Source of the DNA: Acanthochlamys bracteata
Lineage: Eukaryota; Streptophyta; Magnoliopsida; Pandanales; Velloziaceae
Length of the DNA: 64,000 nt
Assembly (NCBI GenBank): GCA_019914995.1
Contig: CM034127.1
Span: 9,796,001-9,860,000 of the forward strand
Direction of reading: 5' to 3'
Part shown: positions 63,563 through 64,000 of the stretch, piece after piece
Numbering within the stretch: position 1 is the stretch's first letter
Layout of the letters: each line of letters opens with the position of its first letter
Translations under genes and position numbers: made by a program
The notes under the pieces: model-generated
Database searches by the model: none
What the model was told of the DNA's origin: nothing
Seen by the model: the letters and a program-made list of their open reading frames with translations, nothing else

Positions 63563-64000
63563 AAGACCATTTCTATCGAGTGCTCATGCGTCTCATCAGT
63601 TGTTACGAGACCAAGCCAAGAAAAACCACTCTCTTGATATTAGTGCTGGTTGTTCAGTTATGCTTAACCGCACAAATGGCATCTATTTTTTGTGAGAGGT
63701 CTACAGAGCAGGTTAGTTTGACCATTGGTTATGTTTTGCATTGCTAGCTAATTTGGAAGAAGTCCCAAGGCCAATCATGTACGATAAAAAGCCCCAGTTC
63801 TTGCAATAAGTTGGTGGCAGGAAGCTGAAGCAGCAGAAAAGTCCTTGCATTCCTCCCCTTATCGGATTCATATTGGTAAGGGACTGCCTTGACTTTCATC
63901 ACTATGAACTGAAGAAATCGACTAAATCATCTTTCAATGCTTCTTTGCGGATAATATGATAACAAATGAAATTCAAATGACATCATACATGTTTATTCTT
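63563..64000 (+). other. 3' region of the MAPKKK gene with out-of-frame C-terminus
   Basis: Up to 63695 the sequence encodes, one base out of phase, a stretch (HQLLRDQAKKNHSLD...) that resembles the usual YODA C-terminus. The rest is the presumed 3' UTR. No other gene was recognised. Confidence 0.5.

Overview
The window is nuclear DNA of a dicot-type flowering plant. It is AT-rich, its genes have many GT-AG introns, and the proteins are plant families: SMR cell-cycle inhibitor, plastid NCS1 nucleobase transporter, CYP86A, a YODA-type MAPKKK and an NT-C2 coiled-coil protein. The spaces between genes hold copia and gypsy relics and small AT-rich transposon-like elements. I saw no bacterial, organellar, CRISPR, rRNA or tRNA features.

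Layout. 3.9-4.3 kb (-): intronless SMR-type CDK inhibitor. 8.5-11.0 kb (+): TMEM208/SND2 homologue with a damaged fourth exon. 11.5-13.1 kb (-): intronless PLUTO/NCS1 transporter, convergent with TMEM208. 14.8-16.9 kb (-): internally deleted Ty1/copia element with two 148-bp LTRs. 17.0-17.9 kb (-): gypsy gag-protease remnant. 19.6-24.9 kb (-): seven-exon RING-finger protein of 841 aa, with a Tourist-like MITE beside a splice donor. 30.9-41.0 kb (-): eight-exon NT-C2/coiled-coil protein of 1391 aa. 43.1-44.8 kb (+): a second, more decayed copia relative of the first. 46.1-47.7 kb: a duplicated non-coding block, one copy interrupted by an insertion. 50.7-52.3 kb (+): intronless CYP86A fatty-acid omega-hydroxylase. 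55.3-63.6 kb (+): YODA-like MAPKKK with 11 coding exons, a uORF-bearing leader and an apparent frameshift near its C-terminus.

The genes do not form a pathway cluster; this is an ordinary gene neighbourhood with unrelated functions (cell cycle, ER protein targeting, plastid nucleobase uptake, ubiquitination, cutin/suberin lipids, MAPK signalling). I found no convincing new biological system. The observations most worth a second look are two apparent indel lesions in otherwise conserved genes, an identical in-frame stop shared by the two copia relics, a regularly spaced tryptophan array in the RING protein, a MITE 7 bp from a splice donor, and a dispersed AT-rich element family with a shared 17-nt end.

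Exon boundaries were worked out by hand from splice consensus, reading-frame phase and remembered family sequence. Family names rest on recognised motifs, not on a database search.
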